NCBI RefSeq assembly: GCF_025725665.1
Contig: NZ_CP107009.1
Location: 3,658,001-3,722,000 of the forward strand
Source of the DNA: Halomonas sp. LR3S48
Lineage (GTDB): Bacteria; Pseudomonadota; Gammaproteobacteria; Pseudomonadales; Halomonadaceae
Length of the DNA: 64,000 bases
Direction of reading: 5' to 3'
Shown in pieces: positions 34,006 to 42,691 of the stretch (position 1 is its first letter; each line of letters starts with the position of its first letter). Under the pieces are notes generated by a model. That model ran no database searches, was not told where the DNA came from, and worked only from the letters and a program-made list of their open reading frames with translations. Position numbers and translations under genes: made by a program.

Positions 34006-34278
34006 GGGGAGCTCCCTCTGATTGTAATATCAAGAATTAATTAGATTTTTTCTCATTCAGAGTATAACAGACAGGCCGTTCTTACCAATGGCATCCCTCG
34101 GCTCACCTAGCGCGGAGCAGTCGCTTCTGTGCGAAGGGCAACGGCCATCTATACTTGACAGCGCCAGACCGCCGCTCGGCTGTTGATAACCGGAGCGCGA
34201 CGTGGCACCCGACAATAGGCATTCACGGCCAGTCCGGGGAGGAGTCGACGGGGCTGCGCCCAATGGGAGGAACCCGAA

Positions 34279-34530
34279 ATGATCAAGAAGCTATTTGCCG
34301 CCTTGGTGCTGATGGCCTTTTCTGCATCCGCCTGGGCGCATATGTGCCCATCACTGATGTCGGACATCGACCAGGCGCTGGAGGACGAGGAAAAGGTTTC
34401 CCAGCTCAGCGAGGACGAACTCGCTCAGGTACGCGACCTCCGCGAACAGGGCGAGCAGTACCACAACGACGGCGATCACGACCAGTCCGAAGAAGCCCTG
34501 AACGAGGCCAAGGAGATTCTCGGCGTTTAA
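34279..34530 (+). CDS. Small secreted acidic protein with N-terminal His-Met-Cys after signal peptide
   Basis: 83 residues. There is a clear Sec signal peptide, MIKKLFAALVLMAFSASAWA, and probable cleavage leaves a mature start HMCPSLM. The rest is a Glu/Asp-rich helical segment (about 60 residues) with no second cysteine. GGAGGAACCCGAA precedes the ATG and a hairpin terminator follows, so this is a real monocistronic gene. I do not recognise the family. The N-terminal His next to Met and Cys could bind copper or another metal, which is speculation. The acidity fits a halophile periplasm. Confidence 0.75.
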   Translation: MIKKLFAALVLMAFSASAWAHMCPSLMSDIDQALEDEEKVSQLSEDELAQVRDLREQGEQYHNDGDHDQSEEALNEAKEILGV

Positions 34531-34534
34531 TGCC

Positions 34535-34573
34535 TATGCCGGGTGTGGGCTCGCTACGCCCGGCATATTTTCT
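34535..34573. terminator. Hairpin terminator after the small secreted protein
   Basis: The stem TATGCCGGG (34535-34543) / CCCGGCATA (34559-34567) is followed by TTTTCT. It lies between convergent genes. Confidence 0.8.
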
Positions 34574-34584
34574 GTCCCGCCCCT

Positions 34585-35502
34585 TCAGCCTCCTTGCCCC
34601 TGTTCCGCGCATTCCAGCACCCACTCCTGCAGTGCTCGCTTCGCCTCGCCGGGAGAATCCGGCCGCGCATCGACCAACCCATAGCCACGCGATGAGCGGA
34701 GGCGCAGCTCGTGCAGGCCGACCAGCATCTCCTTCTCCAGCATGTCATCGACCAGCCCATGCCACCCCATTCCGATGCCTTGCCCGGCAATCGCCGCCTG
34801 GATCAGCAGGGTGTAATTGTTGAATGTCAGCTCCGACGATTCGAGATGGGCCATACCGCCAAGCTGCTCGAAGTAGCTCGGCCAATCCAGCCAACGCTGC
34901 CCTTGCTCGGCGGTCAGCGTCAGTAGCGGTGCTCGGCTGAGCGCCTCGAGATCCGGGATCGGCCCGTACTGCTGAAGGAAACCCGGGCTGCAGACGGGGA
35001 AGACGTCTTCACGGAACAACAGCGGAACGCCACTGGCGAGCACGCGCTCGTCGCAGAACACGATCGCTACGTCGACTTCCTGGGCCCGCCAGTCGAGCAC
35101 GCCCTGGTTGGTGACGATGCGCACGTCGATATGAGGATGACGTTCCCGGAAGCGCGGCAGCCGCGGCATCAGCCAATACGCCGCGAACGAGAAGTCGGTC
35201 AGGATGTTCACGTGCGGATGGCGATGCTTGTGCTGTAGCCGCTCGATGGTGCGATCGATGGTCGCGAAGCCCTCCTGCACGCTGACGAACAGCGCATGCC
35301 CCGCCTCGGTCAACTTCACGCCACGGTAGATGCGTTCGAACAGCGACAGGCCGAGCTGCTCTTCCAGGGCGCGAACCTGCTGGCTGACGGCCGACTGGGT
35401 CGAGCGCAGCTCCCGTGCGGCGGCGGTGAAGCTCAGGTGACGGGCTGCCGCCTCGAATACCCGCAAGCTGTTGGGCGACGCCGACCTAGCTATCCACGAC
35501 AT
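34585..35502 (-). CDS. LysR-family regulator of the choline-sulfate locus
   Basis: A 305-residue LysR protein. The N-terminal helix-turn-helix is LRVFEAAARHLSFTAAARELRSTQSAVSQQVRALE (abridged), and a GcvA-like periplasmic-binding-type effector domain follows (NILTDFSFAAYWLMPRLPRF). It is divergent from betC, the classic LysR position, so choline sulfate or choline is the likely effector. I chose the ATG at 35502, the only one placed correctly for the helix-turn-helix; the open frame extends far upstream antisense to betC, and that part is spurious. Confidence 0.87.
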   Translation of the reverse strand: MSWIARSASPNSLRVFEAAARHLSFTAAARELRSTQSAVSQQVRALEEQLGLSLFERIYRGVKLTEAGHALFVSVQEGFATIDRTIERLQHKHRHPHVNILTDFSFAAYWLMPRLPRFRERHPHIDVRIVTNQGVLDWRAQEVDVAIVFCDERVLASGVPLLFREDVFPVCSPGFLQQYGPIPDLEALSRAPLLTLTAEQGQRWLDWPSYFEQLGGMAHLESSELTFNNYTLLIQAAIAGQGIGMGWHGLVDDMLEKEMLVGLHELRLRSSRGYGLVDARPDSPGEAKRALQEWVLECAEQGQGG

Positions 35503-35637
35503 TAGATCAACTAATGCCTCCCATAAAAATTTAGCGAGTTTACAGGCCTTGAGATTAGCAGAGAGACTGTCGCAAGAACCAGTCACGGTTTGACTCCGGC
35601 ATGACATTCCAATGCGCAGCGACAAGCAAGAGGCTCC

Positions 35638-37179
35638 ATGACCCGCAAACGACCCAATATCCTGTTTCTGATGGCCGACCAGATGAAGGCATCGGCGCTG
35701 CCCTTTTATGGCCACCCGCTGGTCAAGACACCCAACCTGTCGCGCCTGGCCACCGAGGGCGTGGTCTTCGACTCGGCCTACTGCAATAGTCCGCTGTGCG
35801 CGCCGTCGCGCTTCACGCTGATGGCCGGCCAGTTGCCCTCGCGTATCGGCGGCTACGACAACGCCGCCGAGTTCGCCGCCGATATTCCGACCTTCGCCCA
35901 CTACCTGCGCGATGCCGGCTACACCACCGCGCTGTCGGGCAAGATGCACTTCTGCGGCCCGGACCAGTTGCACGGCTTCGAGGAACGCCTGACCACCGAC
36001 ATCTACCCGGCCGACTACGGCTGGTTCGTCGACTGGGAGAACTTCGAGACCCGACCGAGCTACTACCACAACATGTCGTCGGTGATTCAGGCCGGCCCCT
36101 GCGTGCGCTCCAACCAGCTCGATTTCGACGACGAAGTCACCTTCCGCGCCAAGCGTTTCCTCTACGACTATGTTCGCAACAACCCGGCGCGCAATGGCGA
36201 GCAACGCCCCTTCTGCCTGACCGTGTCGCTGACCCACCCCCACGACCCCTACACCATTCCGCAGGAGTACTGGGACCGCTACGACCACGACGCCATCGAC
36301 ATGCCCCGCGTGCCCTACTCGCGCGAACTGATGGACCCGCACTCCAAGCGCTTGCGTCATGTCTATCAGCACGACGAGGACACCGTCAGCGACGAGCAGA
36401 TCCGCAACGCGCGGCACGCCTACTACGGGGCGCTCAGCTACGTCGACGACCAGATCGGCGCCGTGCTGAAAACCCTGGAAGAGACCGGCCTCGACGAAGA
36501 CACCATCATCGTGTTCTCCGGCGACCACGGCGACATGCTCGGCGAGCGTGGCCTCTGGTACAAGATGAGCTGGTTCGAGGACTCGGCCCGCGTCCCGATG
36601 ATCGTCCACGCCCCCGGTCGCTTCACCCCGGGCCGGGTGCGCGAGTCGGTGTCGACCATGGACCTGCTGCCAACCTTTGCCGAACTCGCCCATGGCGGTA
36701 TCGCGCCGGAGTACGCCGTGCCCATCGACGGGCGCAGCCTGCTGCCACATCTGACCGGCACAGGCGGCCACGACGAGGTGATCGGCGAGTACCTTGGCGA
36801 AGGCGCCATCGCACCGCTGCTGATGATCCGCCGCGGTCGCTACAAGTACGTTCACAGCGCGCCCGACCCCGACCAGCTCTTCGACCTCGAAGCCGACCCG
36901 CTGGAACTCGACAATCTGGCGCAGGACCCCGCGCACCTGGACCTGTGCAAGCAGTTCCGCGACGAGGTCGCTCGTCGCTGGGACTACGCGAGGCTGCACG
37001 ATGAGGTGATCGCCAGCCAGCGGCGCCGCAAGCTGGTCTCTCGTGCGCTCATGAAAGGCAAGGTCACGCCCTGGGATCACCAGCCGACGTTCGATGCCAG
37101 CACCCAGTACATGCGCAACACCATCGATCTGGACGATCTCGAGCGGCGCGCGCGCTTCCCGGCGGCCTCCGTCGAATAG
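35638..37179 (+). CDS. betC: Choline-O-sulfatase
   Basis: A 513-residue type I sulfatase (S. meliloti BetC 512). The formylglycine signature is CAPSR with Cys54, metal ligands lie in MADQ (Asp14) and SGDHGDMLGERG, and the family-specific C-terminal tail reads WDHQPTFDASTQYMRNTID. It hydrolyses choline-O-sulfate to choline and sulfate in the cytoplasm. Choline can then become the osmolyte glycine betaine. It would need a formylglycine-generating or anaerobic maturase, and none is in the window. It is followed 2 bp later by a SulP gene and flanked by two BCCT genes. Confidence 0.95.
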   Translation: MTRKRPNILFLMADQMKASALPFYGHPLVKTPNLSRLATEGVVFDSAYCNSPLCAPSRFTLMAGQLPSRIGGYDNAAEFAADIPTFAHYLRDAGYTTALSGKMHFCGPDQLHGFEERLTTDIYPADYGWFVDWENFETRPSYYHNMSSVIQAGPCVRSNQLDFDDEVTFRAKRFLYDYVRNNPARNGEQRPFCLTVSLTHPHDPYTIPQEYWDRYDHDAIDMPRVPYSRELMDPHSKRLRHVYQHDEDTVSDEQIRNARHAYYGALSYVDDQIGAVLKTLEETGLDEDTIIVFSGDHGDMLGERGLWYKMSWFEDSARVPMIVHAPGRFTPGRVRESVSTMDLLPTFAELAHGGIAPEYAVPIDGRSLLPHLTGTGGHDEVIGEYLGEGAIAPLLMIRRGRYKYVHSAPDPDQLFDLEADPLELDNLAQDPAHLDLCKQFRDEVARRWDYARLHDEVIASQRRRKLVSRALMKGKVTPWDHQPTFDASTQYMRNTIDLDDLERRARFPAASVE

Positions 37180-37181
37180 CC

Positions 37182-38831
37182 ATGATGACGTCGCCGACCG
37201 ACATGCACCGGCAACCGGCCAGGCGACTACGCTGGTTGCCGTTTCTCGGCTGGCTGCCGCTGCAGACCTCGCGTTCGCTGCGTGCCGATGCCATTGCCGG
37301 GCTGACCGGCGCGGTGTTGGTCGTACCTCAGGGAGTGGCCTACGCGCTGTTGGCCGGGCTACCCCCGGAATATGGCCTCTACACCGCCATCGTCCCGGCC
37401 ATTCTGGCAGCACTGTTCGGTGCCTCGCGGCAAATGGTCAGTGGGCCGACGGCGGCACTGTCGATCGCCCTGTTCGCCACCCTGCAGCCCTTCGCCGAAG
37501 CGGGTAGCGACGAGTTCATCGCATTGGTGCTGACGCTGACTTTCCTCGCCGGCGTCTTCCAGCTCTTGCTGGGCCTGGCACGCCTGGGCGTGCTGGTCGA
37601 TCTCGTCTCGCATTCGGTGGTGACGGGGTTCACCGCCGGTGCCGCACTGATCATCGCCACCAGCCAACTGCCCTATGCCTTGGGTCTGAGCGCGATCGAG
37701 AACAACGGCTTTCTCGCTATCTGGCCACGCTTGCTGGAGCGACTCGGCGACATCCGCCCCGATGCGGTGCTGATCACCGGCTTCACGCTCGTCGCCTGCC
37801 TGGCGTTTCGGCGCTGGCTGCCGCGCTGGCCAGGCATGCTGCTGGTACTCATGGCTGCCTCGCTGCTGGCCGCCTGGCTCGACCCCGGGCACGCCGAGAT
37901 CCCACGCATCGGCGACGTCCCGGCCGGCCTACCACCGCTCTCGATGCCGGATCTCTCGTTCGACACGCTGCGCCTGCTGACGCCCGGCGCCATTGCCCTG
38001 GGTCTGCTGGGCCTGGTCGAAGCCACGGCAATTGCCCGGGCGATGGCGGTACGCACGGGCGAACGTCCGAACGGCAATCAGGAATTCATCGGCCAGGGGC
38101 TATCCAACATCGGCGGCGCCTTCTTCTCCGCCTACGTCTCGTCGGGGTCGTTCACCCGTTCGGGCCTCAATGCCAGCGCCGGGGCCTGCTCGCCGATGGC
38201 GGCGGTTCTATCGGCACTGTTTCTGATTCCGCTCATGCTGCTGGCGGCACCGCTTCTGCATCACGTGCCGCTGCCGGCCATGGCGGGCCTGCTACTGCTG
38301 GTCGCCGCCCGGCTGATCGACTGGCACAGCATTCGCGAGGCACTCAGCACCAGCCGCTCGGAAATGGCCGTCTTGCTGATCACCTTCTTCAGCACTCTGC
38401 TATTGGCATTGGAATTCGCCATCTACTTCGGCGTGCTGGCCTCGTTGGCCCTCTACCTGCGCCGCACCACCCGCCCGCCGGTGGTGGAAGGCACGCTGTC
38501 CCATGCTCCCCAAACGATCCAGCAGGCCGTGGAGGAGCCGGGCTGCAACGTCGTCAGGATCGACGGATCGCTGTTCTTCGGTGCCTGCGAGTCGGTCGCA
38601 CGACGGCTCGAGCGCTGCGACCGTCCGAACCTGGTGATCCTGGCGGCTGGCATCAACTTCATCGACCTGAGCGGTATCCACCTCCTCCAGCGCCAGGCAC
38701 GCCTTTGTCATGCCAGGGGCGGGAAGCTGTACCTGGCCTGGACCAAACCCGACGTCATGGCCCTCTTGCAACGGGCCGGCCTCGTCGATAACGACCGCCA
38801 CCATGACAAGTTAATAGCAATAACAATATGA
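37182..38831 (+). CDS. SulP-family anion permease with STAS domain
   Basis: A 549-residue protein with about 12 membrane segments (DAIAGLTGAVLVVPQGVAYALLAGLPPEYGLY, abridged, is the SulP signature). A C-terminal STAS domain follows (VVRIDGSLFFGACESV, NLVILAAGINFIDLSGI). It transports sulfate or a similar anion. The start is 2 bp after the betC stop, so the two are translationally linked. This suggests it handles sulfate released by BetC, whether by export or by import of a counter-anion. No clear separate promoter is visible. Alternative starts at 37185 and 37203 are possible. Confidence 0.88.
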   Translation: MMTSPTDMHRQPARRLRWLPFLGWLPLQTSRSLRADAIAGLTGAVLVVPQGVAYALLAGLPPEYGLYTAIVPAILAALFGASRQMVSGPTAALSIALFATLQPFAEAGSDEFIALVLTLTFLAGVFQLLLGLARLGVLVDLVSHSVVTGFTAGAALIIATSQLPYALGLSAIENNGFLAIWPRLLERLGDIRPDAVLITGFTLVACLAFRRWLPRWPGMLLVLMAASLLAAWLDPGHAEIPRIGDVPAGLPPLSMPDLSFDTLRLLTPGAIALGLLGLVEATAIARAMAVRTGERPNGNQEFIGQGLSNIGGAFFSAYVSSGSFTRSGLNASAGACSPMAAVLSALFLIPLMLLAAPLLHHVPLPAMAGLLLLVAARLIDWHSIREALSTSRSEMAVLLITFFSTLLLALEFAIYFGVLASLALYLRRTTRPPVVEGTLSHAPQTIQQAVEEPGCNVVRIDGSLFFGACESVARRLERCDRPNLVILAAGINFIDLSGIHLLQRQARLCHARGGKLYLAWTKPDVMALLQRAGLVDNDRHHDKLIAITI

Positions 38832-38958
38832 GAGGAAACCCCATGACACACAGACGATTCGAACATGAGAAAAATGCTGCGGTTATTCCATGACTCCAGA
38901 TTGTAGGCTTATGACAAAACCCTAAATGCCCTACATCTTATAATAAGGAGTATTTCCC

Positions 38959-40617
38959 ATGACTATCTCAAGCGACCCAGTGTCGCCCCCCATGACTAGC
39001 GACATGCAAACGGATTACATCGTCGGCCAAGACAATCTCAAAGGACAGTTGGGACCCATCGGCTTCGATATCCACAATCGGGTCTTTATCGTCTCGGCGC
39101 TCGCTTCCGTCGTCTTCATCGTACTCACGCTGTTGTTTCCGGAGAGGGCGGGGAGCCTTTTCCAGTCCATTGTCAGCTTTTCAACTGGGACGCTGGACTG
39201 GTATTTCATGGGCGTGGTGGATTTCTTCATTCTGTTCTGCTTGGCGCTCGTCGTCCTGCCCTATGGGTCGGTCAGGCTGGGAGGGCCCGATGCCCGACCG
39301 GAGCACAGTTACCTGTCCTGGTTTGCGATGCTGTTCACCGCCGGCATCGGTATCGGACTGCTGTTCTTCAGTGTGCTGGAGCCGGTCTATCATGCCAACG
39401 TCTCCTTGCCCTTGGGCATTCCTTCCCCGTTCGGGGCCGATGGTGAACTGAACCCGGAGGCCATTCCTGCAGCCAGCGCTCTGGGGCTTGCCGGCACCTT
39501 TCTCCATTGGGGCATCCATGGTTGGGCCGTCTATGTGGTCATGGCATTGGCACTGGCCATTTTTTCCTACAACAAGGGCCTGCCCTTCTCCATTCGCTCG
39601 GCCTTCTTCCCGATCCTGGGCGAGCGCGTGTGGGGCTGGTGGGGTCATGCCATCGACATCCTGGCAGTGTTCTCCACCCTGTTTGGCCTGGCCACGGCGC
39701 TCGGACTCGGCGCAAAGCAGGCCAATGCCGGGATGAATTTCGTCTTTGGCATAGAGATCAGCACCACCTTCCAGGTCATCGTTATCCTTTTGGTGACGGC
39801 CGTGGCACTGGTGTCGGTCTGGCGCGGGCTCGAGGGCGGCGTGAAGAAACTCTCAGAGATCAATATGATCCTGGCCGTGCTGTTCTTCTTCTTCGTGCTG
39901 TTCGCCGGCCCGACATTGGTGGGCCTGAACGGGTTCTGGTCAGGGCTTTCCACCTATGTAACGGAGTTCGTCCCGCTGTCGGCCCCCTTCGGTCGTGACG
40001 ATGATTCCTATCGTCAAGCCTGGTCGGTCTTCTACTGGGCCTGGTGGGTCAGCTGGGCGCCGTTCGTCGGCATGTTCATCGCCCGGGTGTCGCGTGGCCG
40101 CACAATTCGCGAGTTCGTGATCTGTGTACTGGTGATTCCCAGCCTGTTCATCTTCATCTGGATGGGTGTCTTCGGTGGCATCGCGCTCGATCAGCTCTAT
40201 GCCGATCCCGCGGGCAGCCTGGTCAAGGATTACGTGATCGACAATTACAGCCCCGAGCTGTCGCTGTTCGGCATGTTGAACGAGCTGCCATTGACGGGAC
40301 TGATGTCGACCCTCGGTATCGTGCTGGCGCTGATCTTCTTCGTCACCTCGTCGGATTCCGGCTCCCTGGTCATCGATACCATCACCGCCGGCGGCAAGAT
40401 CGACGCACCCAGGCCCCAGCGTATGTTCTGGGCCACGGTGGAAGGCTTGATTGCCATCGTGCTGCTGCTCGGCGGCGGCCTGTCGGCGCTTCAGGCCGGG
40501 GTGACGGCGACGGCAATCCCGTTCTCCATCGTGATGCTGTTGATGTGCTACTCCATCATCAGGGCGCTGAATGGCGAGCTGCGCCAATTGCGCCAGCCGC
40601 ACCGTAAAGCCGCCTGA
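38959..40617 (+). CDS. BCCT-family choline/betaine-type transporter, copy 2
   Basis: 552 residues, aligning end to end with the copy at 32356-34005. Shared text includes HWGIHGWAVYVVMALALAIF and WAPFVGMFIARVSRGRT; most differences are conservative. AAGGAGTATTTCCC precedes the ATG. It is separated from the SulP gene by 127 bp of AT-rich sequence, so it may have its own promoter. The likely substrate is choline, choline sulfate or betaine. Keeping two very similar carriers around one catabolic locus suggests different regulation or affinity. Confidence 0.9.
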   Translation: MTISSDPVSPPMTSDMQTDYIVGQDNLKGQLGPIGFDIHNRVFIVSALASVVFIVLTLLFPERAGSLFQSIVSFSTGTLDWYFMGVVDFFILFCLALVVLPYGSVRLGGPDARPEHSYLSWFAMLFTAGIGIGLLFFSVLEPVYHANVSLPLGIPSPFGADGELNPEAIPAASALGLAGTFLHWGIHGWAVYVVMALALAIFSYNKGLPFSIRSAFFPILGERVWGWWGHAIDILAVFSTLFGLATALGLGAKQANAGMNFVFGIEISTTFQVIVILLVTAVALVSVWRGLEGGVKKLSEINMILAVLFFFFVLFAGPTLVGLNGFWSGLSTYVTEFVPLSAPFGRDDDSYRQAWSVFYWAWWVSWAPFVGMFIARVSRGRTIREFVICVLVIPSLFIFIWMGVFGGIALDQLYADPAGSLVKDYVIDNYSPELSLFGMLNELPLTGLMSTLGIVLALIFFVTSSDSGSLVIDTITAGGKIDAPRPQRMFWATVEGLIAIVLLLGGGLSALQAGVTATAIPFSIVMLLMCYSIIRALNGELRQLRQPHRKAA

Positions 40618-40758
40618 AGGCGCTGAATGCGTCATTGCAACGGCTCGCTCCCCCGGAGCCCGACAACGGGCCCCGGGGGAGAGTGGTCCAAACCGTTCGG
40701 ATAGCCCAAACTGTCAGCATGAGTAGACGGCTCATCGAGAGCCGAAGGAGTCGACATC

Positions 40759-41025
40759 ATGGCAGGTGGCTGGTCGCGAGACGGAGCGGTACAAGAGCAG
40801 ATCGACAGCACTGTCGAGGACGCCCTGCAGCGAGCGCGCAGCGAACTGCCCCGGGGCGAGAGCCTGACCCACTGCGAGGAGTGTGGCGAGCCGATTCCCC
40901 AGGCGCGCCGCGAGGCCATGCCCGGCGTACGCCTGTGCATCGCCTGCCAGAGCGAGCGCGACAAGCAGCGCACCTCCCACAGCGGTTACAACCGGCGTGG
41001 CAGCAAGGACAGCCAGTTGCGCTGA
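40759..41025 (+). CDS. ybiI: DksA/TraR-type zinc finger protein, YbiI-like
   Basis: An 88-residue protein, the same length as E. coli YbiI. The C4 zinc finger is HCEECGEPIPQARREAMPG...LCIACQ, and it lacks the long coiled coil of full DksA. Family knowledge: small TraR-like proteins may modulate RNA polymerase through its secondary channel, but YbiI itself is not functionally settled. GAAGGAGTCGACATC precedes the ATG. It appears monocistronic between the BCCT gene and the EamA gene. Confidence 0.85.
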   Translation: MAGGWSRDGAVQEQIDSTVEDALQRARSELPRGESLTHCEECGEPIPQARREAMPGVRLCIACQSERDKQRTSHSGYNRRGSKDSQLR

Positions 41026-41141
41026 GCGTCCTGCCTGGATTTATTAGCCTCCTTAGCATTTTCACCTGTGTGATAGCTCGATATCATGTGGCCTTTCGCG
41101 AGCCCCGATGCAGCGGGGCCATATCCGTTCGAGAGGCCTCC

Positions 41142-42041
41142 ATGCCGCTGCTCTATTTCCTGGCCCCACTCGGTGCGGTACTGATCTGGTCGGGCAACAT
41201 GACCATCAATCAGCTCACCGTGGGCGCCATCGCGCCCAGCAGCATCGCCTTCCTTCGCTGGGTACTGGCGTTGGCGGTGCTCACGCCATTCCTGCTGCCA
41301 GCCGCCTGGCGCCACCGCGAAGCGCTGCGCCGCGAGTGGCCCAAGCTGGCCGTACTGGGGCTGCTCGGCATGGGGCTGTGGCAAGGGCTTGCCTATGTTG
41401 CCGCCGAGACCACCACGGCCACCAACATGGGCATCCTTGCCGCCATGGTGCCATTGTTGACGGTATTGCTCAGCGCCTTGATCCTGCGCGAGGCGCCCAG
41501 CCTCGGCGGTACCCTAGGCGGACTGCTTGCGCTGTTCGGCGTGCTGGTACTGCTGGGGCGGGGCGACCCGCTCGCATTGCTTGACCTTGAAGTGGCGCTG
41601 GGCGATTTGCTGATGGTGGTCGCCGCCACCTGCTACGCGCTCTACGGCGTGATGCTCAAGCGCTGGCCCCTGGGCCTGCCGCCCTGGGTGGTACTCTACG
41701 CCCAGGTGGTATTCGCCGTGCTGTTCCTGCTGCCGCCCTACCTGATGGGGCCGATGACCCCGGTCGACGGCCAGAACGTATGGCTGATCCTGTATGCCGG
41801 CATTCCCGCCTCGATCATTACGACCTTTCTGTGGATGCGCGCCATCCGCCAGATCGGCGCCAGCCAGGCCAGCATCTTCATCAATTTGATGCCGCTGTTC
41901 AGCGCCCTGATCGCCATGGCCTTCCTTGGTGAACGCATCGCGGCGTTCCACCTGGTGGGCGGCGCGCTGGTCCTGGCTGGAGTCGTCATGGCCCAGACCT
42001 TGACTCAGCCCTTGGTGCGCAGAGCCACCCGCAACATATGA
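41142..42041 (+). CDS. EamA/DMT-superfamily transporter
   Basis: A 299-residue protein with ten predicted membrane spans in two EamA repeats. The first is LIWSGNMTINQLTVGAIAPSSIAFLRW (abridged), and the second is centred on YGVMLKRWPLG and IGASQASIFINLMPLFSALIA. It is a probable metabolite or amino-acid exporter, and the substrate is unknown. GAGAGGCCTCC precedes the ATG at 41142. The stop overlaps the chaC start by 4 bp (ATGA), so the two are co-translated. A longer frame from 40635 runs through the ybiI region out of frame and is not used. Confidence 0.86.
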   Translation: MPLLYFLAPLGAVLIWSGNMTINQLTVGAIAPSSIAFLRWVLALAVLTPFLLPAAWRHREALRREWPKLAVLGLLGMGLWQGLAYVAAETTTATNMGILAAMVPLLTVLLSALILREAPSLGGTLGGLLALFGVLVLLGRGDPLALLDLEVALGDLLMVVAATCYALYGVMLKRWPLGLPPWVVLYAQVVFAVLFLLPPYLMGPMTPVDGQNVWLILYAGIPASIITTFLWMRAIRQIGASQASIFINLMPLFSALIAMAFLGERIAAFHLVGGALVLAGVVMAQTLTQPLVRRATRNI

Positions 42042-42607
42042 CTGTCGATACCACCTCGCTCAATCGGGAAAGAAACTTCTTCCCCACCAGCCAGACACTG
42101 TGGCTGTTCGGCTATGGCTCTCTGATCTGGAAGGCGGAGTTTCCCTTCCACGAACGCCGCCCCGCCCATATCGAGGGCTGGGCCAGGCGTTTCTGGCAGG
42201 GATCGCACGACCACCGCGGCACGCCACAGGCACCGGGCCGCGTGGCCACTCTGATCGAGTCGCCCAATTCGATCTGCCAGGGCATGGCCTACCGTATCGA
42301 CGCCGACACCCTGGGCCCGCTGGATTGTCGTGAAAAGAATGGCTACCTGCGCGAACGGGTGATCCTGCACTTCCACGACGGCAGCCACGCTGAAGGGTTG
42401 ATCTATCTCGCGACAGAAGACAACGCCGCCTTCCTCGGTGACGCCCCGCTCGAGGCCATGGCCCGGCAGATCGCCACCGCCCATGGCCCCAGCGGAGCCA
42501 ATCGCGACTACTTGCTTCACCTTGCTGAAGCGCTGGAGAACCTCGGCGCACAGGATGAGCACGTGTCCGCCCTGGCGGCGCAGGTAAGAAGCATAAAAGA
42601 GACATGA
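42038..42607 (+). CDS. chaC: Gamma-glutamylcyclotransferase, ChaC family
   Basis: A 189-residue protein with the ChaC glycine motif LWLFGYGSLIWKAEFP near the N-terminus and the catalytic-glutamate region DCREKNGYLRERV. It cleaves glutathione, or other gamma-glutamyl peptides, to 5-oxoproline and a dipeptide. It is coupled to the EamA transporter by a 4-bp overlap, which hints that the pair handles a thiol or glutamyl product. Confidence in the family is high; the substrate is by family only. Confidence 0.88.
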   Translation: MTVDTTSLNRERNFFPTSQTLWLFGYGSLIWKAEFPFHERRPAHIEGWARRFWQGSHDHRGTPQAPGRVATLIESPNSICQGMAYRIDADTLGPLDCREKNGYLRERVILHFHDGSHAEGLIYLATEDNAAFLGDAPLEAMARQIATAHGPSGANRDYLLHLAEALENLGAQDEHVSALAAQVRSIKET

Positions 42608-42691
42608 AAAAGTAAAGTTAGGCCTCTGCCGGCCGATACCCCTTCCAGAGCACCAAACCAAAAAAGGTGCCAGTTACGTAAGGGGCCGACT

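Noticed and set aside
35503..37413. Long minus-strand frame upstream of the LysR gene, antisense to betC (942 residues in all)
   Set aside because: It has no recognisable domain before the LysR start at 35502, and betC on the other strand is unmistakable.
38843..38893. 16-codon frame after GAGAGGAAACCCC between the SulP and BCCT genes, possibly a leader peptide
   Set aside because: The ribosome-binding site is reasonable, but there is no attenuator-like structure or codon pattern to support a leader role. Too short to call.
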